Source of the DNA: Sulfitobacter guttiformis
GTDB lineage: Bacteria > Pseudomonadota > Alphaproteobacteria > Rhodobacterales > Rhodobacteraceae
Direction: 5' to 3'
Assembly: GCF_003610455.1 (NCBI RefSeq)
Contig: NZ_RAQK01000001.1
Coordinates: 930,001-994,000, forward strand
DNA: 64,000 bases
The notes below the pieces were generated by a model. It saw only the letters and a list, made by a program, of their open reading frames with translations, did not search any database and was not told where the DNA came from. Positions within the stretch are counted from its first letter, which is position 1; every line of letters begins with the position of its first letter. The translations under genes and the position numbers were made by a program. This document shows positions 18,669-26,871 of the stretch, piece after piece.

Positions 18669-19511
18669 GTGAAAGGCATCACACGTCGCAAAATCGCCAG
18701 CGCAAACGGTGGCTCTCTCAGCCCGCTTGATTTTGCCATTTCTCAGGGCAAGCTAAGCACTTTGGATATGGTAAAAGAGGCGATTGCCCACAACCAGACC
18801 ATGCTGGCCTTCCAGCCGGTGATCCGCAGCGACGAGATGGGGCAAACAGGATTTTACGAAGGCTTGATCCGTGTTCTTGATCCCACAGGACGTGTCATTC
18901 CCGCGGGGGAGTTTATGAGCAAAATCGAGGATACAGAAACAGGGCGGGAGATAGACGTGCTGGCGCTCCGTCATGGGCTCAGCAGCCTCAAAAGTAATGG
19001 AAGCCTGAGGCTGTCGATAAATATGTCAGCACGCTCGATCGGCTACAAACCATGGATGAACTGCCTTAATCGGTTCTTGAACGAATCCCCCGCGCTAGGG
19101 GAGAGGCTCATCCTTGAAATCTCAGAAAATTCTGCGATGCTCGTGCCGGAATTGGTCATTGATTTCATCGCTCGCCTGCAGCCGCGAGGCATTTGCTTTG
19201 CCATGGATAATTTCGGTTCCGGCCACATGGCGATCCGCTACTTCAGAGACTTTGACTTTGATATTCTTAAAATTGACGGTCAGTTCATGCGTGGCATCTC
19301 AACCAGTCCCGACAATCAGGCTGTTGTGCGCGCTCTTTTCGGTATTGCGCAACAATTCGAGATGCTCACCGTAGCCGAATGCATCGAGACAACAGAAGAT
19401 GCCATGACCGCAAGAAATATTGGCATCGACTGCTTGCAGGGATACTACTTTTCGGCCCCCACAACACGTCCAGACTGGGCCCACGATGCAGCTAACTACA
19501 AAAGCGCGTAA
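18669..19511 (+). CDS. EAL domain protein, possible cyclic-di-GMP phosphodiesterase
   Basis: Cytoplasmic protein of 280 residues made almost entirely of an EAL domain, with a 40-residue basic N-terminus and no GGDEF, PAS or membrane part. The signature is EGL (64-66) in place of EAL. The metal and catalytic residues E64, N118, E150, D180, K201, D203, E237 and Q257 appear kept, but the DDFG motif reads DNFG, so the second aspartate is N181. That residue assists metal binding in active enzymes, so activity may be reduced or the protein may only sense cyclic-di-GMP. The GTG start has GAGG nine bases upstream. It is monocistronic. Confidence 0.85.
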   Translation: MKGITRRKIASANGGSLSPLDFAISQGKLSTLDMVKEAIAHNQTMLAFQPVIRSDEMGQTGFYEGLIRVLDPTGRVIPAGEFMSKIEDTETGREIDVLALRHGLSSLKSNGSLRLSINMSARSIGYKPWMNCLNRFLNESPALGERLILEISENSAMLVPELVIDFIARLQPRGICFAMDNFGSGHMAIRYFRDFDFDILKIDGQFMRGISTSPDNQAVVRALFGIAQQFEMLTVAECIETTEDAMTARNIGIDCLQGYYFSAPTTRPDWAHDAANYKSA

Positions 19512-19656
19512 GAATGTAGCCCGAAAACGGGTCTTCTTGCCGCGCCGCGCCCCTTGCGATAACCTCTAAGACAAGGTGAGGAAATGACTGCGCGATCCCT
19601 CGTGCTCCAGTCGGTAAACCGCCTCGCCACGCGTCATATCAAGAGGACCGCATTCC

Positions 19657-20832
19657 ATGACCAATGTTGTTATCGCCTCCGCCGCCCGCACTGCCGTCGG
19701 CAGCTTCGGCGGCTCGTTTGCCAATACACCAGCCCATGATCTGGGCGCTGCCATGCTGAAAGAAATCGTGGCGCGTGCAGGTGTCGACCCGTCAGAAGTC
19801 TCCGAAACAATCCTCGGCCAGGTCCTCACTGCGGCACAGGGCCAAAACCCTGCCCGTCAGGCCCATGTCAATGCGGGCCTTCCAATCGAATCCTCGGCAT
19901 GGTCGATCAACCAGGTTTGTGGCTCCGGCCTGCGTGCCGTAGCCCTCGCAGCGCAGCATATCCAGCTAGGCGATGCCGATATAGTTGCCGCAGGAGGTCA
20001 GGAAAACATGACAATGTCGCCGCACGCACAAAACATGCGCGCAGGCCAGAAAATGGGCGATATGCAGCTCATTGATACCATGATCAAAGACGGACTTTGG
20101 GATGCGTTCAACGGATATCACATGGGCCAGACGGCCGAAAATGTCGCCGGCAAATGGCAGATCACCCGCGACGAGCAGGACGAGTTTGCCGTAGGTTCCC
20201 AGAACAAGGCCGAAGCAGCCCAGAAGGAGGGTCGCTTTAAGGACGAAATTTTTGCATTTACCGTCCCGGGCCGGAAGGGCGACACCATTGTGGACGCAGA
20301 CGAATATATTCGCCACGGCGCCACGATGGACGCGATGGCTAAATTGCGCCCCGCGTTCACAAAAGACGGGTCCGTCACGGCGGCGAATGCCTCCGGCCTG
20401 AATGATGGCGCCGCCGGTGCCCTGTTGATGAGTGCGGAAAATGCTGAAAAGCGCGGCATCGAGCCTCTCGCGCGGATCGCCTCCTATGCAACAGCAGGCC
20501 TTGACCCTTCAATCATGGGCGCAGGACCAATCTATGCCTCGCGCAAAGCGCTCGAAAAAGCAGGCTGGACCGCAGCAGATCTGGACCTTGTCGAAGCAAA
20601 CGAGGCCTTTGCTGCACAAGCATGCGCGGTGAATAAAGAGATGGGCTGGGATCCCGCAATTGTAAACGTCAACGGCGGAGCCATTGCGATTGGCCACCCC
20701 ATCGGGGCTTCTGGCGCGCGGGTTTTGAACACGCTGTTGTTTGAAATGAAGCGGCGCGGCGCGAAAAAAGGTCTGGCAACTTTGTGTATTGGCGGTGGCA
20801 TGGGTGTTGCCATGTGCCTGGAACGGCCTTAA
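19657..20832 (+). CDS. phaA: Acetyl-CoA acetyltransferase (beta-ketothiolase)
   Basis: Condenses two acetyl-CoA to acetoacetyl-CoA, the first step of polyhydroxybutyrate synthesis. The 391 residues contain the acylated cysteine in [11 protein letters not shown], the LVEANEAFA block, the histidine motif [10 protein letters not shown], and the C-terminal cysteine in [10 protein letters not shown], so the catalytic set is complete. The ATG at 19657 has AAGAGG about ten bases upstream. It is followed by a stable hairpin and then phaB in the same direction. The synthase gene phaC is not in this window. Confidence 0.95.
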   Translation: MTNVVIASAARTAVGSFGGSFANTPAHDLGAAMLKEIVARAGVDPSEVSETILGQVLTAAQGQNPARQAHVNAGLPIESSAWSINQVCGSGLRAVALAAQHIQLGDADIVAAGGQENMTMSPHAQNMRAGQKMGDMQLIDTMIKDGLWDAFNGYHMGQTAENVAGKWQITRDEQDEFAVGSQNKAEAAQKEGRFKDEIFAFTVPGRKGDTIVDADEYIRHGATMDAMAKLRPAFTKDGSVTAANASGLNDGAAGALLMSAENAEKRGIEPLARIASYATAGLDPSIMGAGPIYASRKALEKAGWTAADLDLVEANEAFAAQACAVNKEMGWDPAIVNVNGGAIAIGHPIGASGARVLNTLLFEMKRRGAKKGLATLCIGGGMGVAMCLERP

Positions 20833-20840
20833 ACAAATCG

Positions 20841-20863
20841 GGCGCGCAATATAATTGCGCGCC
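20841..20863 (+). repeat. Perfect hairpin between phaA and phaB
   Basis: GGCGCGCAAT and ATTGCGCGCC form a perfect ten-base stem around a three-base ATA loop, eight bases after the phaA stop. There is no T-run after it, so it is not a classic terminator. It could stabilise the 3' end of phaA mRNA or act as a processing or partial-attenuation site that sets the phaA to phaB ratio. Confidence 0.6.
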
Positions 20864-20904
20864 TACGCTTAACAGAGCAACAACATTACTTTTGGGAGAA
20901 TCAT

Positions 20905-21627
20905 ATGTCGCGTGTCGCACTTGTAACCGGAGGCAGCCGCGGGATCGGCGCCGCTATTTCAAAAGAACTCAAAGACAAGGGCTACACCGTCGCCGCGACA
21001 TACGCAGGCAATGACGACGCCGCGAGCGCGTTTACTGCAGAAACGGGCATCAAGACCTACAAATGGAATGTCGCCGATTATGACAGCTCAAAAGAGGGCA
21101 TTGCGAAGGTCGAAGCAGAGCTTGGCCCGATCGAAATTATCGTAGCCAATGCCGGCATTACCCGTGATGCCCCATTCCATAAAATGACGCCTGACCAATG
21201 GAATGAAGTGATCGGCACCAACCTTACAGGTGTATTCAACACGATCCATCCGATTTGGCCCGGCATGCGCGAACGTAAATTCGGTCGGATTGTCGTTATC
21301 TCCTCGATCAACGGCCAGAAGGGTCAGTTCGCTCAGGTAAATTATGCCGCCACAAAGGCTGGCGATCTTGGCATCGTGAAATCACTGGCCCAAGAAGGCG
21401 CACACGCAAATATCACGGCGAATGCGATCTGCCCCGGCTATATCGGAACTGATATGGTAATGGCAGTGCCCGAAAAGGTGCGTGAAGGCATCATTGCACA
21501 AATCCCTGCCGGCCGCCTGGGCGAGCCAGAGGAAATTGCGCGGGCCGTATCGTTCCTCGTCTCCGATGACGCGGGCTTCATAAACGGCTCTACGATTTCT
21601 GCAAATGGTGCGCAGTTCTTCGTTTAA
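20905..21627 (+). CDS. phaB: Acetoacetyl-CoA reductase
   Basis: NADPH-dependent short-chain dehydrogenase that reduces acetoacetyl-CoA to (R)-3-hydroxybutyryl-CoA for polyhydroxybutyrate. The 240 residues carry the cofactor motif TGGSRGIG, the ANAGITRD block, the catalytic Ser and YAATKAG with Tyr and Lys, and the C-terminal FLVSDDAGFINGSTISANG, typical of PhaB/FabG. The ATG at 20905 has GGGAG six bases upstream. It lies 72 bases after phaA with a hairpin between, so one transcript is likely. Its end faces the minus-strand 34-residue gene. Confidence 0.95.
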   Translation: MSRVALVTGGSRGIGAAISKELKDKGYTVAATYAGNDDAASAFTAETGIKTYKWNVADYDSSKEGIAKVEAELGPIEIIVANAGITRDAPFHKMTPDQWNEVIGTNLTGVFNTIHPIWPGMRERKFGRIVVISSINGQKGQFAQVNYAATKAGDLGIVKSLAQEGAHANITANAICPGYIGTDMVMAVPEKVREGIIAQIPAGRLGEPEEIARAVSFLVSDDAGFINGSTISANGAQFFV

Positions 21628-21664
21628 TGGCGCGATGACACTCCGCAACAGGGCTGAAAAAACT

Positions 21665-21692
21665 GGGGCCGGTGGATCACTCCACCGGCCCC
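21665..21692 (-). terminator. Strong terminator for the 34-residue gene, probably bidirectional
   Basis: GGGGCCGGTGGA and TCCACCGGCCCC form a perfect twelve-base stem around TCAC. On the minus strand the stem is followed by AGTTTTTT, the U-tract of an intrinsic terminator, 43 bases downstream of the small minus-strand gene at 21736-21840. On the plus strand it follows phaB by 37 bases but lacks a T-run, so it may help end phaB mRNA less efficiently. Confidence 0.8.
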
Positions 21693-21735
21693 ACGGCGCT
21701 ATGCGCACCAGCATTCAAAACGCCGGTAAAAAGCC

Positions 21736-21840
21736 CTAGCTGCGCAGCCATGCCCAGAAATCTGCAATCATACGACCACGCGCAATATGGGCGGAATTCA
21801 TTGCGGCACGGGCGGCGGGATTCGTGGTTGCTTCAAACAT
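21736..21840 (-). CDS. 34-residue protein of unknown function
   Basis: Short open frame MFEATTNPAARAAMNSAHIA..., ending DFWAWLRS. Its support is unusually good for such a small gene: AGGAG seven bases before the ATG, a promoter-like TTGTCG/GATACT pair with 17-base spacing upstream (21892-21920), and an intrinsic terminator 43 bases after the stop. The protein is alanine- and arginine-rich, probably one amphipathic helix with a tryptophan-rich C-terminal end, and has no signal or membrane segment. It resembles a class of short MF-starting proteins I associate with Roseobacter genomes, but I cannot name a family. It diverges from the LysR gene. Confidence 0.7.
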   Translation of the reverse strand: MFEATTNPAARAAMNSAHIARGRMIADFWAWLRS

Positions 21841-21891
21841 ATTCTGGCTCCTGATTGATCAATATTGGATCAAGACAACTTTGTTGCTCCC

Positions 21892-21920
21892 AGTATCGCC
21901 TTTTGCCTCACCCGCGACAA
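21892..21920 (-). promoter_or_regulatory. Likely sigma-70 promoter of the 34-residue gene
   Basis: On the minus strand, TTGTCG (21920-21915) and GATACT (21897-21892) are separated by 17 bases and lie about 52 bases before the small gene's ATG. An imperfect dyad (TTGATC and GATCAA around AATATTG) lies between promoter and gene at about 21855-21873 and could bind a regulator. The assignment is by consensus only. Confidence 0.45.
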
Positions 21921-21937
21921 ACGAGACTTTTCAACCT

Positions 21938-21962
21938 TTCAGTTAAGGTATACTTAACTGAA
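21938..21962. promoter_or_regulatory. Operator-like palindrome overlapping the LysR promoter
   Basis: TTCAGTTAAG and CTTAACTGAA form a perfect ten-base inverted repeat around GTATA, ending two bases before the LysR start codon. The core contains a T-N11-A pattern expected of LysR-type sites. A TATACT hexamer at 21949-21954 inside the palindrome could be the -10 of the LysR gene itself, in which case the mRNA would begin at or next to the ATG. Autorepression is the natural reading. Confidence 0.6.
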
Positions 21963-21964
21963 GC

Positions 21965-22903
21965 ATGACGAACAGGTTACCGCCACTCACGGCTTTACGC
22001 GCTTTTGACGCCGCTGCGCGCCATTTGTCGTTCGCGCAAGCCGCAGCCGAGCTGAATGTCACGCCCGCAGCCCTGTCATTTCAGATCAAATCTCTTGAAG
22101 AGCATCTTGGCGCACCGCTCTTTCGCCGCCTCAACCGCGCAGTCGAGTTGACCGAAGCTGGAGCCGCGTTGTCTCATGGTGCAGCCGAGGGTTTCCAGAC
22201 ACTGGCCACAGCATGGCGCGCCGCGTTGCGCACACAGGACACTCAAACCCTGACTGTCACAGCTGGCCCTGCGTTCACAGCGAAATGGCTGGCGCCGCGT
22301 CTGTATGAATTTGCGCAGACCCATCCAGAAATTGAATTACGATTTGCCGCAGCTCTCCACCGGATGGATCTGATGCGAGACAATGTAGACGTTGCGATCC
22401 GCTTTGGTACAGGGCCCTCCCCTGACCTTTATACGCTGCCGCTGGCTGAAGAATGGGTGATGCCCGTCATGACGCCCGCAATCGCCGCGCAATTCCCAAC
22501 CGTAGAGAGCCTGCACAACGCTCCGATCATCTTTGACGATTCGATTAACTTCCTCGACACACCCGTGACATGGGCGGATTGGTTCGCAGCCATGAACGCC
22601 CCATTCATCCCTACGCTGGGGCCGCGCTTTTCCCAATCCGATCACGCTCTCGATGCGGCACTGGCCGGGGTGGGAATTGTGATGGGGCGGCGCGCTCTTG
22701 TCGTCAAGGATCTTGCCGAAGGGCGACTGGTCGCGCCCTTCCCGACTGCCTTGCCAACTGGAGCACGCTTCAGTTTCCTCTGCCTCAAAGGAATGGAAAC
22801 GCGCCCACAAATTGCCGCGTTCCGCGATTGGATGCTCGAAGAGATCGAAAAAACCGCTCATATCACCGAAAATCTCAACCTGTTGGAGTTTTCCGCCCGA
22901 TGA
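21965..22903 (+). CDS. LysR family transcriptional regulator, GcvA-like
   Basis: DNA-binding regulator of 312 residues. The N-terminal winged helix-turn-helix includes LTALRAFDAAARHLSFAQAA and VTPAALSFQIKSLEEHLG, wording typical of the GcvA/AmpR branch, and the C-terminal part is a two-lobed effector domain (SPDLYTLPLAEEW, DAALAGVGIVMGRR). There is no ribosome site before the ATG, and the palindrome at 21938-21962 nearly touches it, so leaderless translation and autoregulation are likely. The stop overlaps the ATG of the DMT exporter (ATGA), which suggests that it controls export of a small metabolite. The effector is unknown. Confidence 0.9.
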   Translation: MTNRLPPLTALRAFDAAARHLSFAQAAAELNVTPAALSFQIKSLEEHLGAPLFRRLNRAVELTEAGAALSHGAAEGFQTLATAWRAALRTQDTQTLTVTAGPAFTAKWLAPRLYEFAQTHPEIELRFAAALHRMDLMRDNVDVAIRFGTGPSPDLYTLPLAEEWVMPVMTPAIAAQFPTVESLHNAPIIFDDSINFLDTPVTWADWFAAMNAPFIPTLGPRFSQSDHALDAALAGVGIVMGRRALVVKDLAEGRLVAPFPTALPTGARFSFLCLKGMETRPQIAAFRDWMLEEIEKTAHITENLNLLEFSAR

Positions 22904-23766
22904 GCCGCACAAAAGCAACTGCAACAGGGTTTATCGCAGTGCTGCTCTGGGCGTTGTTGGCACTGTTCACTGTTGGATCAGCTCCTACCCCTCCGTTGCT
23001 GCTCAATACACTCAGTTTCGGCATCGGCGGCACTGTCGGCCTGTTGTGGGCTTGGCAAACTGGCAGCTTCGGCCTGATGCGGCAGGTTCCCATGCGTGTC
23101 TATATCTTTGGCGCGTTGGGCCTGTTTTGTTATCATCTTCTGTACTTCTCTGCGCTCCGCCTTGCTCCAGCGGCCGAGGCGGGACTTATCGCCTATCTCT
23201 GGCCTCTGTTGATCGTTGTGTTTTCGGGCTTCCTCCCTTCCGAGAAGTTACGCGCAGGCCATATCATAGGCGCGCTACTGGGGCTCACAGGGGCCTCCCT
23301 CATCATTCTGCGTGGTGAAGCAAGTATGAGCGGTGATCACCTTTCGGGCTATATTCTGGCCCTGCTCGCCGCTTTTACATGGGCCGGCTATTCCGTCCTA
23401 TCACGACTGGTAGGCACCGCCCCCACGGCCAGCGTCGCGGTGTTCTGCCTTACCACCTCTGCACTGTCCCTACCGCTGCACCTGACGTTCGAGGAACCAC
23501 TTCTACCCGACACACTGCTCGGCTGGGCAAGCATTGCAGGGCTCGGGCTTGGCCCTGTTGGGTTGGCATTTTATGTCTGGGATATCGGGTGCAAGCGTGG
23601 TGACATTCAGGTCTTTGGCGCGAGTTCGTATGCGGCGCCCCTTCTATCTACTGTCGCCTTGATTGTGGCGGGCTTTGCCGCGCCCAGCATGACACTGCTC
23701 TGGGCAGGGCTGCTGATCACTGGCGGCGCGGTTGTTGCAGCGCGCGCCAGCTTTTCTCAAAAGTGA
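22900..23766 (+). CDS. DMT superfamily (EamA) transporter
   Basis: Inner-membrane transporter of 288 residues with about ten transmembrane segments arranged as two EamA repeats, for example LLYFSALRLAPAAEAGLIAYLWPLLIV in the first and VGLAFYVWDIGCKRGDIQVFG in the second. The family usually exports amino acids or related metabolites. The ATG overlaps the LysR stop by four bases, so the pair is co-translated, and the start at 22570 of the longer frame is false. The stop codon abuts the convergent ydcH stop. The substrate cannot be deduced. Confidence 0.88.
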   Translation: MSRTKATATGFIAVLLWALLALFTVGSAPTPPLLLNTLSFGIGGTVGLLWAWQTGSFGLMRQVPMRVYIFGALGLFCYHLLYFSALRLAPAAEAGLIAYLWPLLIVVFSGFLPSEKLRAGHIIGALLGLTGASLIILRGEASMSGDHLSGYILALLAAFTWAGYSVLSRLVGTAPTASVAVFCLTTSALSLPLHLTFEEPLLPDTLLGWASIAGLGLGPVGLAFYVWDIGCKRGDIQVFGASSYAAPLLSTVALIVAGFAAPSMTLLWAGLLITGGAVVAARASFSQK

Positions 23767-23931
23767 TTATTCGGACAGACGGCTGATTTCTTCTTTCAGT
23801 CGCATCTTTTGTTTCTTCAAATCGGCCACTTTGAGGCCGTCAATGCCGGGCGCACGTTGGGCGGATTCGATCGCCTCACCCATGTCACGGTGCTTTTTCT
23901 TCAACGTCTCAAGATGTGCGTTTAGGGACAT
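23767..23931 (-). CDS. YdcH family protein (DUF465)
   Basis: Small cytoplasmic protein of 54 residues, MSLNAHLETLKKKH and then DLKKQKMRLKEEI, a helical hairpin of the DUF465/YdcH family. The function is unknown. The ATG at 23931 has GGAGG four bases upstream, and a frame extension to 23967 lacks such a site. It ends immediately next to the DMT transporter stop in convergent orientation. Multiple YdcH paralogues are common in this group. Confidence 0.88.
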   Translation of the reverse strand: MSLNAHLETLKKKHRDMGEAIESAQRAPGIDGLKVADLKKQKMRLKEEISRLSE

Positions 23932-24040
23932 ACTTCCTCCAGTTGTTAAAAGTGCAATTTCACTCAAGCATGCCCCTGATTAGAAGTCACGCCGCCCCGC
24001 AGCATAACGCCAATAGTGGTAAAAATTTGCTTAACACCGC

Positions 24041-24781
24041 TCAAAAATCAAGCGCAGCCCCTGCACGCAAGGCGGCGCGCACTTTTGGGGTATACTGATC
24101 ACCGTCGATATGCAGGTCGCCGCAGTGCAGAATAAGGGGAGTGTGCAAGCGGAAATCCGCCCTTCCTGATTTTCGGGCCCGCAGAATGATCCTCTCCGCG
24201 CCGCGCCCCTCACGCGCAGCAATCGGCAATACCTCAATGCTACCCATGTCGCGTGGCAACGCGGCCAGCAACTCGGGCAAACGCTCGGCGCGGTGAATGA
24301 GGTGCAGCATACCTTTTGGGGCAAGCCGTTTGGCCGCTGTTTGCACCCAAAGATACAGCGGTGTCTGCTCGCCCAAGGCCGCCTCCCGCAGGGTGTCGCC
24401 CGTCGCAACAGAGGCCAGCCGCCGCCAGTAGGGTGGATTGGCGAGAACATGGTCAAATTGTCGCTCTCGGACTGTCAAAGGCAAGGCTGCAAGGTCGGCC
24501 TCCACAACCTCCAGACTGCTGCCGCCGTTGCGCATTGCCAAACCGGCATACACGGCCTCACGCTCTACACCGGTGAGAACCAGTCCCTCCACACGCGCGC
24601 CGAGGCACAGAATCGCAGCGCCGACACCACAACCGAGTTCAAGTACACGCTGGCCGGAAACCGCAGGAATACTGGCCGCAAGCAGTACAGGATCGACGCC
24701 AGCGCGGTATCCTGTGCGCGGTTGCCATAGATGCACCAGACCGCCAAGGAATGCATCGTAGGTCAAATCGACTTCACTCAC
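24041..24781 (-). CDS. TrmN6-like tRNA1(Val) adenine N6-methyltransferase
   Basis: SAM-dependent N6-adenine methyltransferase of 246 residues. It has the SAM loop VLELGCGVG (47-54) and the catalytic NPPY motif at 115-118, placed as in TrmN6/YfiC proteins that methylate A37 of tRNA1(Val). The N-terminal TYDAFLGGLVHLWQPRTGYRAG also matches that group. Other N6 substrates such as a ribosomal protein or rRNA are possible. The ATG overlaps the stop of the DUF2007 gene (ATGA), so both are co-translated. Confidence 0.85.
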   Translation of the reverse strand: MSEVDLTYDAFLGGLVHLWQPRTGYRAGVDPVLLAASIPAVSGQRVLELGCGVGAAILCLGARVEGLVLTGVEREAVYAGLAMRNGGSSLEVVEADLAALPLTVRERQFDHVLANPPYWRRLASVATGDTLREAALGEQTPLYLWVQTAAKRLAPKGMLHLIHRAERLPELLAALPRDMGSIEVLPIAAREGRGAERIILRARKSGRADFRLHTPLILHCGDLHIDGDQYTPKVRAALRAGAALDF

Positions 24782-24993
24782 AGGCCCAGCGGGATCTCGT
24801 TGTCGCGCATCACGCGCACCGCATCTTCATGATCGTCTGTCCGCACCATGAGGCGGCGCGGGAAAATTCCGATGCCACCTTCGAGGATGCTCATATTTAC
24901 GTCCATCTGAAAACAGTCTATGTCCTCCCCCTGCAACAGAGCTTGGGCAAAGGCCATGATCGTAGGGTCGGTGCTGCGCAAAAGTTCTTTCAT
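24778..24993 (-). CDS. DUF2007 domain-containing protein
   Basis: Cytoplasmic protein of 71 residues with the DUF2007 pattern: KELLRSTDPTIMAFAQALL, then a central DCFQMDVNMSILEGG, and the ending RVMRDNEIPLGL. The family is a ferredoxin-like fold related to PII-type sensors and is annotated as putative signal-transducing, but its role is unknown. It is translationally coupled to the TrmN6-like methyltransferase downstream and diverges from the polyprenyl synthase with 56 bases between starts. The pairing with an N6-methyltransferase is the only functional hint. Confidence 0.83.
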   Translation of the reverse strand: MKELLRSTDPTIMAFAQALLQGEDIDCFQMDVNMSILEGGIGIFPRRLMVRTDDHEDAVRVMRDNEIPLGL

Positions 24994-25049
24994 GGCAGTG
25001 ATGTAATCCGGGGCCAGTGGCCTTGTCGAGCGCTAGGATGCGGGAAAAT

Positions 25050-26045
25050 ATGAGCGACCAATCGAGCCAGAAACCACATGACCGTCTTGCCGCCGTTCTG
25101 AAAGATGATCTTGATGCCGTGAGTATCATGATCAGCGAGCGTATGGCATCCGAGCATGCACCGCGCATACCACAGGTTACCGCCCATCTTGTTGAGGCGG
25201 GCGGCAAGCGGCTGCGCCCTATGCTCACGCTCGCGGCTGCAAAACTCTGCGGCTATACCGGTCCCTATCACATCCATCTGGCGACCACGGTGGAGTTTAT
25301 TCACACGGCCACCCTGCTGCATGATGATGTGGTCGACGAGAGCGCCCAGCGCCGCGGGCGGCCCACCGCGAATTTGCTCTGGGACAATCAATCCTCTGTG
25401 CTCGTGGGGGATTACCTGTTTGCGCGCAGCTTCCAGTTGATGACTGAGCCCGGCTCGATGCGGGTCATGAAAATTCTGTCAAATGCAGCTGCCACGATCG
25501 CAGAAGGGGAAGTGCTCCAACTTACGGCTGCACAGAATCTGGCAACGACCGAAGCCGTATATTTTCAAGTTGTGCGCGGAAAAACTGCTGCCCTCTTCTC
25601 TGCTGCGACAGAAGTGGGAGGTGTTATTTCCGACGCACCTGAGGACCACGTAAAAGCGCTTTTTGACTATGGCGACGCGCTGGGGATCGCCTTCCAGATT
25701 GTGGACGATCTACTGGATTATCAAGGCAGTGACGCCACCGGCAAGAACATCGGCGATGATTTCCGCGAGCGTAAACTGACGCTACCGGTGATTAAGGCCG
25801 TCGCCTTGGCAGATGCCGAGGAGCACGCATTCTGGGTCCGCACCATCGAGAAGGGCAAGCAGGTAGACGGCGATCTGGAGCATGCGCTGGCGCTGTTGAA
25901 CAAACATGGCACACTGGACACGACAAAGGCTGACGCGCTGATGTGGGCCGACACAGCAAAGGCTGCGCTCGCCATTCTGCCTGATCATGAAATAAAAGGT
26001 TTGCTTGTTGATCTGGCAGATTATGTGGTCGCACGTATCAGCTAG
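25050..26045 (+). CDS. ispB: All-trans polyprenyl diphosphate synthase (octaprenyl/decaprenyl)
   Basis: Elongates farnesyl diphosphate with isopentenyl diphosphate to the side chain of ubiquinone. The 331 residues show the first aspartate-rich motif in LLHDDVVDES, the second in VDDLLDYQG, the upstream GGKRLRPML, and EGEVLQLTAAQN. The chain length, probably ten units in alphaproteobacteria, cannot be read off with certainty. The ATG at 25050 gives the usual N-terminus, and ATGs upstream are in frame but add no family sequence. It overlaps the convergent ispE by eight bases. It fits functionally with ubiA at 61147. Confidence 0.93.
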   Translation: MSDQSSQKPHDRLAAVLKDDLDAVSIMISERMASEHAPRIPQVTAHLVEAGGKRLRPMLTLAAAKLCGYTGPYHIHLATTVEFIHTATLLHDDVVDESAQRRGRPTANLLWDNQSSVLVGDYLFARSFQLMTEPGSMRVMKILSNAAATIAEGEVLQLTAAQNLATTEAVYFQVVRGKTAALFSAATEVGGVISDAPEDHVKALFDYGDALGIAFQIVDDLLDYQGSDATGKNIGDDFRERKLTLPVIKAVALADAEEHAFWVRTIEKGKQVDGDLEHALALLNKHGTLDTTKADALMWADTAKAALAILPDHEIKGLLVDLADYVVARIS

Positions 26046-26871
26046 GGGTTTGACCTGCTGTTTGCGTTGAGACGACCCACCAGTTGTTGTAGGCTCTTCG
26101 AATACGCGCGGCGGCGCTATCTGCTGCGGCGCTATCAGGATAAATTCCGTAACACGTGCTTCCCGACCCCGACATGCGGGCAATCAGAGCGTCATCAAGA
26201 GCATCCAAAACCTGCCCGATCACGGGCGCCACAGCACGTGCGGGAGCCTCAAGATCGTTACGTTGGGATTGCAACCACCCGACCAACGCGGCAACGCCCT
26301 CGAACCCGTCAAACGCATCCATCGCAGGGTTATCTTTTATCTCAAGCCCCTCAAACACCGCACCTGTGGGCACCGCTACAGAAGGATTTACAAGAACAAT
26401 ATGGCATCGGGGCATGGGCTGGACCGCTTGCAAAAGGTCTCCGATGCCGTGCATCCTCTGTGGAATCGAACCGATGCAGACAGGTACATCAGCGCCCAAC
26501 GATAGCGCGCCTTCCAAGCCGATACCATCATCCACAAGCTGGCCGAACAGGCTGCGCAGCAGGGCCGCTGCATCGGCAGACCCCCCCCCGAGCCCGGCGC
26601 CGTGAGGCAGGTTTTTCTCCAGCTGGATATGACCTTTGACTCCTGCCAGTTCTGCAGCTTGCCAGACCAGATTGCGCGCGTCTGTCGGGACGCCATTTGC
26701 GAAAGGGCCTGAGATCTCCATGCTCATGGTATCAGTTTTATCCAGCCAAAGCCGGTCACCGACACTTGCAAACACGACCAAGCTGTCGAGCAGATGATAG
26801 CCATCAGCGCGTTGCCCAGTGACATGAAGACTTAGGTTAACCTTAGCGGGCGCAAAACCCTCAATTGTCAT
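26038..26871 (-). CDS. ispE: 4-diphosphocytidyl-2-C-methyl-D-erythritol kinase
   Basis: GHMP kinase of the MEP pathway for isopentenyl diphosphate. The 277 residues begin TIEGFAPAKVNLSLHVTG, carry the ATP loop PHGAGLGGGSADAAALL, and end with the motif ARMSGSGSTCYGIY typical of IspE. The start overlaps the last 11 bases of the upstream TPR gene, so the two are coupled. The tail overlaps the convergent ispB by eight bases. The product feeds the same isoprenoid pool that ispB and ubiA use. Confidence 0.95.
   Translation of the reverse strand: MTIEGFAPAKVNLSLHVTGQRADGYHLLDSLVVFASVGDRLWLDKTDTMSMEISGPFANGVPTDARNLVWQAAELAGVKGHIQLEKNLPHGAGLGGGSADAAALLRSLFGQLVDDGIGLEGALSLGADVPVCIGSIPQRMHGIGDLLQAVQPMPRCHIVLVNPSVAVPTGAVFEGLEIKDNPAMDAFDGFEGVAALVGWLQSQRNDLEAPARAVAPVIGQVLDALDDALIARMSGSGSTCYGIYPDSAAADSAAARIRRAYNNWWVVSTQTAGQTPS

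Noticed and set aside
22570..22899. N-terminal extension of the DMT transporter frame
   Set aside because: It overlaps the LysR gene in another frame. The coupled ATGA at 22900 gives a normal EamA protein.
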